Shown: positions 16,247 through 23,315, numbered from the stretch's first letter. The stretch is DNA of 35,148 bases from Bacillota bacterium (GCA_021846505.1 JAJZWV010000001.1:101291-136438), one strand, 5' to 3'. The notes: generated from the letters alone by a model not told the origin. Program-made: numbers and translations.

Positions 16247-16530
16247 GGCGCGTCCTCAAACGCGAGCGGAGTAGGCGGCACCTGCCGGCACACCCGCATG
16301 CCGGCCGCCAGCGGCACCAGGCACGCCCGCTGGTCACGCACGCCGTCAATCTCCAGGCGGCACTCAAAGCAGTGCCCGATGCCGCAGTAGAGGCCCCGCG
16401 GCTGGCCGGTCACTTCATTCCACCCGAGCACACGCTCGCCCTGCCCATACAGCACCAGCCCCACGGGCACCCCCAGCGGCCCCTGCCGCTCCTCCCCGTC
16501 GAGCCAGAACCGCACCAGCGGGTTAGCCAT
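16243..16530 (-). CDS. Small [2Fe-2S] ferredoxin-like subunit (HcnA type)
   Basis: A 95-residue protein with a plant-type [2Fe-2S] pattern: GLYCGIGHCFECRLEIDG, then a fourth Cys in QRACLVP (spacing Cys-x4-Cys-x2-Cys-x12-Cys). It resembles the small HcnA-like subunits of amine and imino-acid dehydrogenases. The stop overlaps the alpha-subunit start and the start overlaps the BFD-like gene, so all are translated as a block. Likely electron relay in the dehydrogenase complex. Confidence 0.82.
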   Translation of the reverse strand: MANPLVRFWLDGEERQGPLGVPVGLVLYGQGERVLGWNEVTGQPRGLYCGIGHCFECRLEIDGVRDQRACLVPLAAGMRVCRQVPPTPLAFEDAP

Positions 16531-16840
16531 GTTCCGGCTCCGAACTCTCCGGCAGCACTTGGCCCATCGCCCAGGGCCGCGTGGGGGGGCGCGCAGCTAA
16601 GGCACCCGAGGGATCCCATCCCCAGCTCCGCGCCAGCGACTCCAGCAGCGGCTGGCAGACACGCCCCTGGCACATGCCCATGCCGGCGCGCGTCAGCAGC
16701 TTCAACTGCCGCAGATCGTCAATGGCCCACGCGTTGCGGGCCGCCACCAAGGCGCCCAGCGCCACCGCCTCGCACCGGCAGATGACAGCGTCAACGGCCG
16801 GGGCAGCCGCTTCGGGCCCTCTCGCGCCTGCTACGCCCAC
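16523..16840 (-). CDS. BFD-like [2Fe-2S] protein, detached C-terminal domain of the alpha subunit
   Basis: About 105 residues. ICRCE near the N-terminus and CQGRVC later give the Cys-x-Cys...Cys-x4-Cys pattern of BFD-like [2Fe-2S] domains, with LKLLTRAGMGMCQGRVC typical of the family. In many related dehydrogenases this domain is fused to the C-terminus of the large alpha subunit; here it is its own gene, placed between the beta and gamma genes, as in the four-subunit PDH1 complexes of archaea. GTG start with AGGAGA seven bases upstream, inside the end of the beta gene. Confidence 0.8.
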   Translation of the reverse strand: MGVAGARGPEAAAPAVDAVICRCEAVALGALVAARNAWAIDDLRQLKLLTRAGMGMCQGRVCQPLLESLARSWGWDPSGALAARPPTRPWAMGQVLPESSEPEHG

Positions 16841-18015
16841 TCCGCCGTCTCCTCCTGAAACCGGCCCACCGCCAGCGGCGCCACCGGCAGCGGCGGGGTC
16901 CGCTCCAAAATGAAGTCCCCGATGAGGCGCCCCGTCACGGCCGCCAGCCCGATGCCGTCGCCCTCGTGGCCGGCCGCCACATAAAGTCCCTCCACCCCGG
17001 GCACGGGCCCTACCACCGGCACATGGTCCGGGGTCCAGGGCCTAAGCCCCGCAAAGCCTCGCAGCACCGTGGCGCGCGCCATCCCCGGGTAAAAGCGCAG
17101 CGCCCGCTTGACTATCGCGTGCAGCACGGCGGGATCTGGTTCCGTGTCCATCCCGGCAAACTCGCGGCTGCTGCCCAACACAAAATTGCCCGCCCGCGTG
17201 GGCTCGTACACGAGCGCCACGCCAAATCGCTCGACGTCGGGCGGCACCACCCGCTCGCGGCCAAACTTCGCCATGAGATAGCCAAATTCCATCACTTTCA
17301 CGTCCCCATATCGCGGGCCCTTCGTGCTGACCACCAAGTGGCCGCGCCGGGGGCGGATGGGCAGGCGCACCCCCAGCGGCGCCAAGACGGCCGGCGTCCA
17401 GACGCCGGCCGCCACCACCACCGCATCGGCAACCAGCGCGGTGCCGTCCGCCAAGCCAACGCCGGCCGCGCGCCCCTGCTCGACCCGGATCTCCGCCACG
17501 GGGCTGCGAGCGCGCACCTGAGCCCCTCGATGGCGGCTTTTGGCCAGCAGGGCCGCCACGTACGCCAGCGGGTTCAGCGTGCTGTCCGTCGGCGAATACA
17601 CGCTGCCGGGGACGTCCGCCGCCAAGTCAGGCATCACCCGATGCGTCTCCTCGTACTCCAAATATCTAAACGCCAAGCCCTCGCGGCACTGCGCGTCCAC
17701 CCAGGCGCGCGCGGGCTCTTCCTCGTCCTCGCCGGCCAGCGCCAGATAGCTGCCGGGCCGCCGGTACTCGATGTCTCCCAGGTCGCCCGCCCATTCCCGG
17801 AGCAGGTTTTGGGACAGCATCGCCATCTCCGCCTGGTACCCCGGGTCCTTGTCAATCACCAGCACGTTGCCGTCACAGCGGCTGGACGTGCCGCCCCCCA
17901 GGGGGCCGCGGTCCACCAGCGTCACGCGGACACCGGCGGACGACAGCACGTACGTGACGGCGGCACCAATCACGCCCGCCCCCACGACCACCACCTGCGG
18001 TGCGCGCCCGGTCAT
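16831..18015 (-). CDS. FAD-dependent D-amino-acid dehydrogenase (DadA family), catalytic beta-type subunit
   Basis: A 394-residue DadA/glycine-oxidase-like protein with the FAD motif GAGVIG at 12-17, a central RPRRGHLVVS segment and a C-terminal GLRPWTPDHVPVVGP motif seen in imino-acid oxidoreductases. Expected to oxidise cis-4-hydroxy-D-proline to pyrroline-4-hydroxy-2-carboxylate, passing electrons to the other subunits. The ATG overlaps the deaminase stop (ATGA). The context excludes a hydrogen cyanide synthase as the best call, although the fold is shared. Confidence 0.85.
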   Translation of the reverse strand: MTGRAPQVVVVGAGVIGAAVTYVLSSAGVRVTLVDRGPLGGGTSSRCDGNVLVIDKDPGYQAEMAMLSQNLLREWAGDLGDIEYRRPGSYLALAGEDEEEPARAWVDAQCREGLAFRYLEYEETHRVMPDLAADVPGSVYSPTDSTLNPLAYVAALLAKSRHRGAQVRARSPVAEIRVEQGRAAGVGLADGTALVADAVVVAAGVWTPAVLAPLGVRLPIRPRRGHLVVSTKGPRYGDVKVMEFGYLMAKFGRERVVPPDVERFGVALVYEPTRAGNFVLGSSREFAGMDTEPDPAVLHAIVKRALRFYPGMARATVLRGFAGLRPWTPDHVPVVGPVPGVEGLYVAAGHEGDGIGLAAVTGRLIGDFILERTPPLPVAPLAVGRFQEETAEWA

Positions 18016-18908
18016 TCCGCCGGCAGTGCCGCCAGCGCGGCCCGAATCGCGGCTTGGTGGTGGGGCGCCAGCGGCAGCCGCGGCGCGCGGGTCCCGCCCA
18101 CGTCGTGGCCCCGCTCCGCCATCCCAAACTTAATCGCCTGCACCAGCAGCGGCGTGGAGTCGTAGCGCAGGAGCGGCAACAGCGCCCGATACAAGTCGCG
18201 AGCCGCCTCGAGGCGGCCAGCGCGCGCCAAGTGGTACAGGTGCACCGACTCCCGGGGAATCACGTTGGTCAAGCCCGCAATCCATCCGGTCGCGCCCATG
18301 AGCAAGCTTTCCAGCACCAGGTCGTCGGCTCCCGCCAGCACTTCCAATTCGGTTTGCTCGATGAGGGCGGATATGCGGCGCACATCCCCGGAAAACTCTT
18401 TGACGGCCACCAGATTTTTCAGGTGGGCCAGCGACTGCAACACCTCCGGCGTGAGATCCACCGGCGTGTCGTGCGTGTTGTTGTATGCGATGATAGGCAG
18501 CCCCACCGCATTGAGGGCGGCAAAGTGGGCTTCCACCTCTTCCGAGGTCGGCCGGTACAGCAGCGGGGGCAGGGCCATCAGGGCCGCCGCCCCGTGGTGC
18601 TTCGCATGCGTGGCCCAGTGTACCACCGCGCGCGTGGAGGGAGCCGCCACCCCGACGATGACCGGATGCCCCTTGGCGGCGCCCAGCGCCGTCTCCACCA
18701 CCCGCGCCCGTTCCTCGGCGTCCAGCGACGCGTATTCCCCGCAGGTGCCCGCCACCACCAGCCCGTCCACGCCTTCAGACAAAAGCCAGGCCGCGTGCTC
18801 CGCCAGCCGCCTACAGTCAGGATCCCCTGCCGCATTCATGGGCGTCACCATCGCCACGTAAATTCCAGGAAATCGCGGATCTCCGCTGGGCTTCTCTGTG
18901 TTGGCCAT
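18012..18908 (-). CDS. DapA/DHDPS-family lyase, probable pyrroline-4-hydroxy-2-carboxylate deaminase
   Basis: A 298-residue aldolase-family protein. GTCGEY at 54-59 replaces the usual GTTGE loop, Tyr142 (AYNNT) and Lys170 (VAVKEFSG) are the active-site pair, Lys170 forming the Schiff base. In hydroxyproline pathways this family deaminates pyrroline-4-hydroxy-2-carboxylate to alpha-ketoglutarate semialdehyde. Start ATG 18908 has GGGG about nine bases before it; an upstream GTG at 18926 lacks a Shine-Dalgarno. It is the first structural gene after the regulator, 91 bases away. I see no convincing promoter in that gap. Confidence 0.85.
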   Translation of the reverse strand: MANTEKPSGDPRFPGIYVAMVTPMNAAGDPDCRRLAEHAAWLLSEGVDGLVVAGTCGEYASLDAEERARVVETALGAAKGHPVIVGVAAPSTRAVVHWATHAKHHGAAALMALPPLLYRPTSEEVEAHFAALNAVGLPIIAYNNTHDTPVDLTPEVLQSLAHLKNLVAVKEFSGDVRRISALIEQTELEVLAGADDLVLESLLMGATGWIAGLTNVIPRESVHLYHLARAGRLEAARDLYRALLPLLRYDSTPLLVQAIKFGMAERGHDVGGTRAPRLPLAPHHQAAIRAALAALPAE

Positions 18909-18999
18909 GCTGACCGACCCCTTCACCTAAGTTTTCGCCAAATTCCTGCGGCCGCTCTCCAGGTGCATCGGCCAAGCCTGCCGCCCCCACGGAGCACTG

Positions 19000-19776
19000 T
19001 CACCTAGACCCTTCCTCCTCGGCCGCTGCAACGCCGGTGGTGCGCATCATCGCCTGCACCGCGGCCGCGTTTACCTCTACATGGCTCGCCATCGCGCGCC
19101 GCGCCTCGTCGGCATCCCCCGCCGCCACCGCCGTGGCCACGGCCAGAAGTTGCTGGGCTTGGCCCATCCGCCAGTCGCTGGAGTCCTGATGCACGATGGA
19201 GGCCGACGACTGCCGAAACGCCTCATGCACCGCCAGCATCACGGCCACGCGAATCGGATTTTGGGAAGCGGCGGCCAGCGCTTCGTGAAACTGAATGTCG
19301 CCCGCCGCAAACTCCGGCCAGGACAAGCCAGGGATGGCTGCCCGCCCGCCCAGCTCCGCCGCCAGCGCGGACAGGCGTGCCCGCTCCTTCGCGCTGGCGC
19401 GCTTTGCTGCCCACCACGCGGTCTCCGGCTCAAAGCCGGCGCGAAACTCCGTGAAATCCTGGGCCGTGGCTTCACCGAAGCGAATGAGGGCCAGCAGCGC
19501 CAGGCCCAATCGTCCGGGGTCGGGCTGCGACACAAAGGTGCCGCCGGTCACTCCGCGCCGCACCTGCACCATGCCCTCAGCTTCCAGGCGCCGCACCGCC
19601 TCCCGGATGGTGGCACGGCTCACGCCAAACAGCCGGGCAAGCTCCCGCTCATTGGGCAGCCGCTCTCCCACGGTCAGCGCGCCGGTGGCCACCGCATCTT
19701 GAATCTGCTGTGCCACGCGATCCGAGCCCCGCCGCCGATCCGATGTCTGCACCCCATCGGCCCATTCCTGTGGCAC
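19000..19776 (-). CDS. GntR-family transcriptional regulator (FadR/FCD subfamily)
   Basis: A 258-residue regulator with a winged helix in residues 15-85 (NERELARLFGVSRATIREAVRRLE) and an all-helical FCD ligand-binding domain in 105-240. Such regulators usually repress neighbouring catabolic genes and respond to a pathway acid. It is co-oriented with the hydroxyproline genes and has a promoter with an overlapping palindrome upstream, so autorepression is likely. GTG start with GGGGGTGA upstream. Ligand not determinable; a hydroxyproline-pathway intermediate is the natural guess. Confidence 0.9.
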   Translation of the reverse strand: MPQEWADGVQTSDRRRGSDRVAQQIQDAVATGALTVGERLPNERELARLFGVSRATIREAVRRLEAEGMVQVRRGVTGGTFVSQPDPGRLGLALLALIRFGEATAQDFTEFRAGFEPETAWWAAKRASAKERARLSALAAELGGRAAIPGLSWPEFAAGDIQFHEALAAASQNPIRVAVMLAVHEAFRQSSASIVHQDSSDWRMGQAQQLLAVATAVAAGDADEARRAMASHVEVNAAAVQAMMRTTGVAAAEEEGSR

Positions 19777-19798
19777 GACTCACCCCCAGGCTGCGCTC

Positions 19799-19828
19799 AG
19801 TATATCGTGTGGTCTAAGGTTAGGCCAA
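19799..19828 (-). promoter_or_regulatory. Promoter of the GntR regulator and hydroxyproline operon
   Basis: Minus strand: -35 TTGGCC (19823-19828), 18-base spacer, -10 TATACT (19799-19804). It lies 22 bases upstream of the GTG of the regulator. It overlaps the operator at 19810-19827, which covers most of the -35 and spacer. Confidence 0.65.
19810..19827. promoter_or_regulatory. Probable operator for the GntR regulator
   Basis: TGGTCTAAGGTTAGGCCA: two 8-base inverted arms around a 2-base centre with one mismatch. FadR-type GntR proteins bind short TGGT...ACCA-like palindromes of this size. It overlaps the -35 and spacer of the promoter, the usual position for repression. Confidence 0.6.
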
Positions 19829-19856
19829 TTTCTTTGTGGCTTCCAAGTCGCTTAAC

Positions 19857-19886
19857 TTATCATTAAACACGTTGATGCCTTATGAT
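19857..19886 (+). promoter_or_regulatory. Candidate promoter of the CsoR-family gene
   Basis: Plus strand: -35 TTATCA (19857-19862), 18 bases, -10 TATGAT (19881-19886). The transcript would have a leader of about 100 bases before the GTG at 19990, with a G-run at 19886-19891 that could be part of a CsoR-type operator half-site. Divergent from the GntR promoter. Confidence 0.45.
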
Positions 19887-19989
19887 GGGGGGAGGCGGGC
19901 GGATTAGCGGTGGCGCTGCCGCCGCGGAGAGGCGACGACGGGAAGCAACGCGTGAACACTCGGGGAACACGAGGAGGACAAGAACAGCC

Positions 19990-20280
19990 GTGGCGGACAC
20001 ATCACTACAGGTCAAGAGGGAATGGTATTGGGACCCCGGCGATGTGACCCGCCGCCTCCGGCTATTGGCTGGCCAAATCAGAGGCATTGAGGCGATGGTG
20101 GACCGGGGCACACCCTGCGCGGACGTCCTGACCCAGCTGGCCGCCGCTGAAGGCGCCGTCAAGAAAATCACCCGCATCGTCAACGCCTGCGCGGTAGCCG
20201 AGCAGGTCATGGCTGCGGTGCCCGACCCGAAGCCGCTGGACCACACCGTCCGAAAAGCTCTGGAAAACCTTTTGCGCTGA
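19990..20280 (+). CDS. CsoR-family (DUF156) transcriptional regulator with altered sensing residues
   Basis: A 96-residue four-helix CsoR-family protein: DVTRRLRLLAGQIRGIEAMV (18-37), then Cys43 in TPCADVLTQL, which matches Cys36 of M. tuberculosis CsoR. Counting on from that Cys, the positions of His61 and Cys65 are Ala68 and Gln72; a second Cys (67) falls one residue before the His position. A normal Cu(I) site is therefore absent, and the sensed ligand may be different (other metal, formaldehyde or reactive sulfur). GTG start; GAGGAGG lies about 12 bases upstream, a bit far. An in-frame ATG at 19882 falls within the -10 box, so it is not used. Confidence 0.88.
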   Translation: MADTSLQVKREWYWDPGDVTRRLRLLAGQIRGIEAMVDRGTPCADVLTQLAAAEGAVKKITRIVNACAVAEQVMAAVPDPKPLDHTVRKALENLLR

Positions 20281-20284
20281 GCCG

Positions 20285-20325
20285 CCAGGCCGCCCGGGGA
20301 GGCGGCCTGGTTGGTCGTTCTGCAC
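20285..20325 (+). terminator. Rho-independent terminator after the CsoR-family gene
   Basis: Perfect 10-bp stem CCAGGCCGCC/GGCGGCCTGG (20285-20294 and 20301-20310) with a 6-base loop, followed by the T-rich TTGGTCGTTCT. It starts five bases after the stop codon. Confidence 0.85.
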
Positions 20326-20395
20326 GCCCGTGAAAAGTCCGGCCCTTGCCGCCAGCGCGTACCCAAGCGGTCGCCGAGAGAAGCGGGCCGACGCG

Positions 20396-21434
20396 ATGCC
20401 AGACGCAGCAACCATAGCCCGCCCCTCATAGGGGAGCAGGAGGCAGGCACCCCCACCTGGAACGTGAGGAGCCCGCGGAATTTTCGAGAGCACGGGGGTG
20501 GTGGCGCCAGGCTCCGCGGCGCAGGTGGATGCGGCGGTCGCTGCCTTCCGGCAAGTGGGCCAGCCCCTGGAGGAACTGCGCGGCGGGGCGTCTCCCCCGG
20601 CGGCCATCCTGCGGTTCTGCGCCGGCGATGGGGCGCTCGGAGAGCGAAGGATTTCCGGCCGGCCAGACACGCGGCAGTACACCCGCCGCGTTCCCATCGG
20701 GGTGGTAGGGCTCATCATCCCATAGGTTTTCCCCGCCGCCATTCCGCTGTGGAAGATGGCGCCCGTGCTGGCCTGCGGCAAGACGGTGGTGTGGAGGCCC
20801 GCCGAAAGTTCCTCCCTGACCGCCTGCCGGCTCGCGAAACTTCTGGTGAGCGGGCTGGGGCCGGCAATCGCAAACGCGGTGATAGGGGAGGCCCGGTGGT
20901 GGGGGCGGCGCTGGTTGCGCACCCCGGCGTGGCGGCTGTCAGCTTTGCGGGCTCACCCGCGGCGGTGCTGGCCCACGGAGCCCGCTGTGAGTCGGAGATG
21001 GGCTGCAAAAATCCGGGCTTGGTGCTGGACGATGCGGACTTGGCCGGTGCCGTGGACCCCATCCTCTCGGGCGCGCTGTCCGACGGGTGGTTTGTGCTGC
21101 CGACGCCAACCGCGCCAGCGCCGCCATTGAGATTGCCCAGGAGGAAAGGTTCCCCCCGCCATCACCGTGCTGGAGGCAGCGGTGGCTGTCGCCAACGCCG
21201 TGCGCTACGGGCTGTTGGCCTCCGTGTTGACGCGGGACTGAAAGACGGCCCTCACCGTGGTGGATCAGCGGGAGGCCGGGCTGGTGATGGGTCAGCGAAG
21301 AGACCGCCGGTGTCGAATGCGAGGCGCCTTTTGGGGGTGTCAAAGCCTCGAGACCCCTTTCCCGCGAGCAGGGTCAGGCCGCGCGCGAATTTTGCACCGA
21401 TCTGCGCGCGATCGCGATGCGCCCCGCCCCGTGA
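20396..21434 (+). pseudogene. Aldehyde dehydrogenase pseudogene, probably alpha-ketoglutarate semialdehyde dehydrogenase
   Basis: Pieces of an NAD(P)-dependent aldehyde dehydrogenase can be read in changing plus-strand frames: GEQEAGTPTWNVRSPRNF, AAQVDAAVAAFRQVGQP, RRVPIGVVGLIIP, FPAAIPLWKMAPVLACGKTV, ALVAHPGVAAVSFAGS, MGCKNPGLVLDDADL, ANAVRYGLLASVLTRD and, at the end, APFGGVKAS plus [17 protein letters not shown]. In-frame stops include TAG at 20723 and TGA at 21239, and there are several frameshifts. The segment with the catalytic cysteine (GQxC) is deleted. This class of enzyme oxidises alpha-ketoglutarate semialdehyde, the product of the neighbouring operon, so it looks like the lost last step. 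The specific activity is inferred from context. Confidence 0.85.
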
Positions 21435-21527
21435 CCGCCCGAAAAGCCTTGCGCCGCGCGGCTCGGACCCTCGCGAGCGGCGCAGGGACCCGGCTCAAAA
21501 GTCATTCGCCAAATCATGCACACAGCG

Positions 21528-21556
21528 TTCCGAGCCTCCCAGCAATCTGCTATCAT
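21528..21556 (+). promoter_or_regulatory. Possible dnaA promoter
   Basis: TTCCGA (21528-21533), 17-base spacer and TATCAT (21551-21556). Transcription would start near 21563, upstream of the DnaA boxes at 21629-21649, giving the usual arrangement for DnaA autoregulation. The -35 is poor. Confidence 0.35.
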
Positions 21557-21628
21557 GGCCCTACCTTCTCGAGCGTCCTGATGGCGTGGCGAGGAGGGTC
21601 CGTGTTTTCCGGGCGGATATCAACATTT

Positions 21629-21649
21629 TGTGCATAAGCTTGTGGATAA
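21629..21649. other. dnaA boxes: oriC, upstream part: DnaA boxes before dnaA
   Basis: Two DnaA boxes in tandem on the minus strand, 12 bp apart: TGTGCATAA (21629-21637, one mismatch) and TGTGGATAA (21641-21649, perfect reverse complement of TTATCCACA). A weak third one (TCATGCACA) lies at 21514-21522. Together with the cluster after dnaA this gives a bipartite origin as in Bacillus. Confidence 0.75.
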
Positions 21650-21693
21650 CGCGGTGGGTTCTCTGTGAATTAGCCGTGGGGGGCTCGTGATAG

Positions 21694-23055
21694 ATGGCCG
21701 TGGCACTGGACACTCTTTGGACCGAGGTTTCCGATCGCCTGCAGCGCGAAATCAAAGCCCCGACATTTGCCACCTGGATCAAAGAGGTGGAGCCTCTGTC
21801 GTTCCAAGACGGGGTGTTGGAGCTCACCGTGCCCAACGACTTCACCCGGCACTGGGTGGAAAGCCGATACGGTGCGGTGATCCGCGCGTCGCTGCGGGAC
21901 GTGGCCGGGGAGCCCGTGGGCCTGCGCCTGACGTCGCTTCCGGCTGGCATGGCGCCTGCGGGGCGAGACATGCGGCCCGCCGCCCTCATGGCGCCCCTGC
22001 CGGCAGAGCCACCCACGCCCAGCGACTATGCGCGGCGCCTGAATCCCAAGTACACATTTGACTCGTTCGTGATTGGCAACTCCAATCAGTTCGCTCAAGC
22101 GACCTGCGTCGCGGTGGCGGACATGCCCGGGCGCGCCTACAATCCGCTCTTTATCTACGGCGGCGTCGGCTTGGGCAAAACCCATCTGATGCATGCCATC
22201 GGCCATCGCGTGCTAGCTGAAAACAGCCGGGCGCGGGTGCTGTATGTGTCCGCCGAAACGTTTACCAACGAAATGGTGACTGCCCTGCAGGACAATCGCA
22301 TGGCGCACTTTCGCGAGCGCTACCGCAACATCGACGTCCTCCTGATCGACGACATCCAGTTCGTAGCCGGCAAAGAGCGCACCCAAGAGGAATTTTTCCA
22401 TACCTTCGAGGCTCTGCACGGATCCCGCAAGCAGATTGTGATTTCCTCCGACCGCCCGCCGAAAGACATTCCGACGCTGGAAGACCGGCTGCGCTCCCGA
22501 TTTGAATGGGGGATGCTGTCGGACATTCAGCCCCCCGACATGGAGACCCGTGTGGCCATTTTGGCCAAGAAGGCTCAGCTGGACGGCCTCTCAGCCACGG
22601 CGGAAGTGCTGCAGTTTATCGCCTCGCGCGTGGACACCAACATCCGCGAACTGGAGGGCGCCCTGATTCGCGTCATCGCCTACGCGTCGGTGAAGCGGTC
22701 GCCGCTCACCCTGGAGCTGGCGTACGAAGCGCTAAAAAACGTGGTGGCCCTAAACCACCCGCGGCCCGTGACGATCCATGCCATCCAAGAAGAAGTGGCG
22801 CGCCACTACGACCTGAAGCTGGATGACTTCAAGTCGCGCCGGCGCACACGCGCCATCGCGTTTCCCCGCCAGGTCGCCATGTTCTTGGCGCGGCAACTGA
22901 CCGACGCCAGCTTGCCCAAAATCGGCGAAGAATTTGGCGGGCGCGACCACACCACGGTCATGCACGCCTTTGAAAAAATCAGCGAAGACCAAAATCGGGA
23001 TCCGCACCTGGCGCAAGTGCTGGAAGAAATCGAGCGCCGCGTCAAAAGCCGGTAG
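21694..23055 (+). CDS. dnaA: Chromosomal replication initiator DnaA
   Basis: 453 residues. Domain I at about 1-80, a short linker, AAA+ domain from about 115 with Walker A GGVGLGKT at 156-163 and Walker B VLLIDD at 215-220, sensor region near 250-275, and the DNA-binding domain IV ending in GGRDHTTVMHAFEKI near 408. DnaA-ATP melts oriC and loads helicase. ATG 21694 with GGGGGG about 10 bases upstream. The linker between domains I and III is compact, making the protein about as long as Bacillus DnaA. Confidence 0.98.
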   Translation: MAVALDTLWTEVSDRLQREIKAPTFATWIKEVEPLSFQDGVLELTVPNDFTRHWVESRYGAVIRASLRDVAGEPVGLRLTSLPAGMAPAGRDMRPAALMAPLPAEPPTPSDYARRLNPKYTFDSFVIGNSNQFAQATCVAVADMPGRAYNPLFIYGGVGLGKTHLMHAIGHRVLAENSRARVLYVSAETFTNEMVTALQDNRMAHFRERYRNIDVLLIDDIQFVAGKERTQEEFFHTFEALHGSRKQIVISSDRPPKDIPTLEDRLRSRFEWGMLSDIQPPDMETRVAILAKKAQLDGLSATAEVLQFIASRVDTNIRELEGALIRVIAYASVKRSPLTLELAYEALKNVVALNHPRPVTIHAIQEEVARHYDLKLDDFKSRRRTRAIAFPRQVAMFLARQLTDASLPKIGEEFGGRDHTTVMHAFEKISEDQNRDPHLAQVLEEIERRVKSR

Positions 23056-23074
23056 AGTTCGTTGGGATCCGAGA

Positions 23075-23260
23075 GGGGGATAAGCCGGGGATGAGTAGGG
23101 GACAACCGCGGGAAGGCGTGGGGACAAGTTGGCGGTTGTCCCCACGCCGCTCCTCCTTCCGCCGGCTGTCCACGGCCGCCCTCTGCGCGGGGGATTCTCT
23201 TCCACCGGTTGTCCCAAGCCGCAGCCGCCGCGGAGAAAGGAGTTTCGGCACTTATCCCGG
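23075..23260. other. oriC, downstream part: cluster of variant DnaA boxes between dnaA and dnaN
   Basis: Seven box-like 9-mers in 186 bp. Minus strand: TTATCCCCC (23075-23083), TTGTCCCCT (23097-23105), TTGTCCCCA (23119-23127). Plus strand: TTGTCCCCA (23136-23144), CTGTCCACG (23166-23174), TTGTCCCAA (23209-23217), TTATCCCGG (23252-23260). They resemble the TTGTCCACA boxes of high-GC bacteria with C at position 7. Their density, in the 325-bp gap between dnaA and dnaN, supports this as the main DnaA-binding region. Less GC-rich sequence to the right (23260-23316) is a possible unwinding element. Confidence 0.7.
23115..23148. repeat. 13-bp perfect inverted repeat holding two facing DnaA boxes
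   Basis: Arms GGCGTGGGGACAA (23115-23127) and TTGTCCCCACGCC (23136-23148), 8 bases apart. Each arm contains one TTGTCCCCA box, so the boxes are arranged head to head. It could also form a strong hairpin on single-stranded origin DNA or in the dnaA transcript. Confidence 0.8.
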
Positions 23261-23290
23261 TATCAACAGCCTCTACGGCTATGACGAGCT

Positions 23291-23315
23291 TTAGATCTCT
23301 ACTATAGAGATCTAA
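23291..23315. repeat. 25-bp AT-rich palindrome upstream of dnaN
   Basis: Perfect 11-base arms TTAGATCTCTA and TAGAGATCTAA around CTA, in an otherwise GC-rich region, 65 bases before the dnaN start. It could be an operator, part of the DNA-unwinding element, or a hairpin. It contains CTACTA, reminiscent of DnaA-trio repeats, but only two units. Confidence 0.7.

Noticed and set aside
15035-18015. Hydrogen cyanide synthase HcnABC
   Set aside because: Subunit folds are similar, but the racemase, deaminase and regulator context fits hydroxyproline oxidation, and hcn operons lack those genes.
16966-18165. A 399-codon plus-strand open frame opposite the D-amino-acid dehydrogenase gene
   Set aside because: His/Arg/Pro-rich, no domain, fully antisense to a conserved enzyme gene.
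18500-18908. True dihydrodipicolinate synthase (lysine biosynthesis)
   Set aside because: The GTCGEY loop and the catabolic operon argue against DapA itself.
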